From Microcella alkalica (GTDB taxonomy: Bacteria > Actinomycetota > Actinomycetes > Actinomycetales > Microbacteriaceae), in NCBI RefSeq assembly GCF_014137945.1, contig NZ_JACGWX010000004.1:1-64000 (forward strand): a DNA stretch of 64,000 nucleotides, written 5' to 3'. The stretch's first letter is position 1. Every line of letters begins with the position of its first letter. The notes under the pieces were generated by a model, which did not search any database, was not told where the DNA came from, and saw nothing but the letters and a program-made list of their open reading frames with translations. This document shows positions 63,940 to 64,000 of the stretch, piece after piece. The position numbers and the translations under genes were made by a program.

Positions 63940-64000
63940 CTCGCCCGCGACACTCGCACCTGGCGAACTTCAGGATGTCTTCGTTTCTGTTGTGATCGTC
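63929..64000 (+). CDS. Family-2 glycosyltransferase, N-terminus only
   Basis: The ATG at 63929 overlaps the preceding stop by 11 bp. The 24 codons present end with the strand VFVSVVIV, the usual start of GT2 nucleotide-sugar-binding domains. The gene runs out of the window. With the preceding oxidoreductase it suggests a surface-polysaccharide cluster to the right. Confidence 0.55.
   Translation, partial: MESSSPATLAPGELQDVFVSVVIV

Overview
The window is high-GC DNA from an actinobacterium, most likely a member of the Microbacteriaceae. The evidence is an Lsr2 nucleoid protein, the actinobacterial order tRNA-Trp/secE/nusG/rplK/rplA, codon use strongly favouring G or C at third positions, the 13E12-type HNH/DUF222 protein, and many promoters of the form TANNNT followed by 6-8 nt and the start codon (leaderless mRNAs). 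Genus cannot be fixed from the sequence alone.

Layout. 1-3.3 kb: the end of an ISL3 element, lsr2, and an IS30-type element with a disrupted transposase. 3.4-13.6 kb: core housekeeping (aspartate-type aminotransferase, tRNA-Trp, secE-nusG, rplK-rplA, two small membrane proteins, a two-component system, a sugar-nucleotide-type dehydrogenase, and rplJ-rplL behind an L10 leader). 14-18.9 kb: a LacI-type repressor divergent from an alpha-glucoside-like ABC importer, with operator palindromes between them. 19-23.3 kb: an ABC exporter whose 5' end is cut by an IS21 element. 23.3-27.4 kb: DUF305/DUF3105 pair and a transsulfuration pair (cystathionine beta-synthase, cystathionine gamma-synthase/lyase). 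27.5-39.8 kb: an L-arabinose regulon (LacI-type regulator, araD-araB-araA, ChvE/GguA/GguB-type importer) followed by a GH1 beta-glucosidase. 40-55.6 kb: ordinary chromosome (DNA glycosylase, drug exporter, PAP2 phosphatase, saccharopine-dehydrogenase-like protein, HerA-like ATPase, tRNA-Ser, SRP RNA, Rieske-containing oxidoreductase, pta-ackA, HNH protein, SRPBCC/TetR pair).

55.6-64 kb is a mosaic accessory island. A 286-bp 3' piece of an NAD(P)-binding SDR gene is present three times without indels (55631, 57900, 59507). Between copies sit a Schlafen/AlbA_2-type ATP-binding regulator and a PIN-toxin module, and beyond the third copy lies a decayed phage tail module with an intact SGNH hydrolase, an intact IS3-family element, an oxidoreductase gene beheaded by that IS, and the first codons of a family-2 glycosyltransferase. 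This repeat-and-cargo arrangement is the least ordinary thing in the window.

Functional logic: the two sugar regions appear to be separate LacI-type regulons. The arabinose regulator gene and the araD promoter share a TGTGAACG-type operator. The alpha-glucoside-type transporter and the GH1 gene share a TGGRANCGGTTYC-type operator. Acetyl-CoA overflow (pta-ackA, overlapping) and sulfur amino-acid conversion are each encoded as tightly overlapping pairs.
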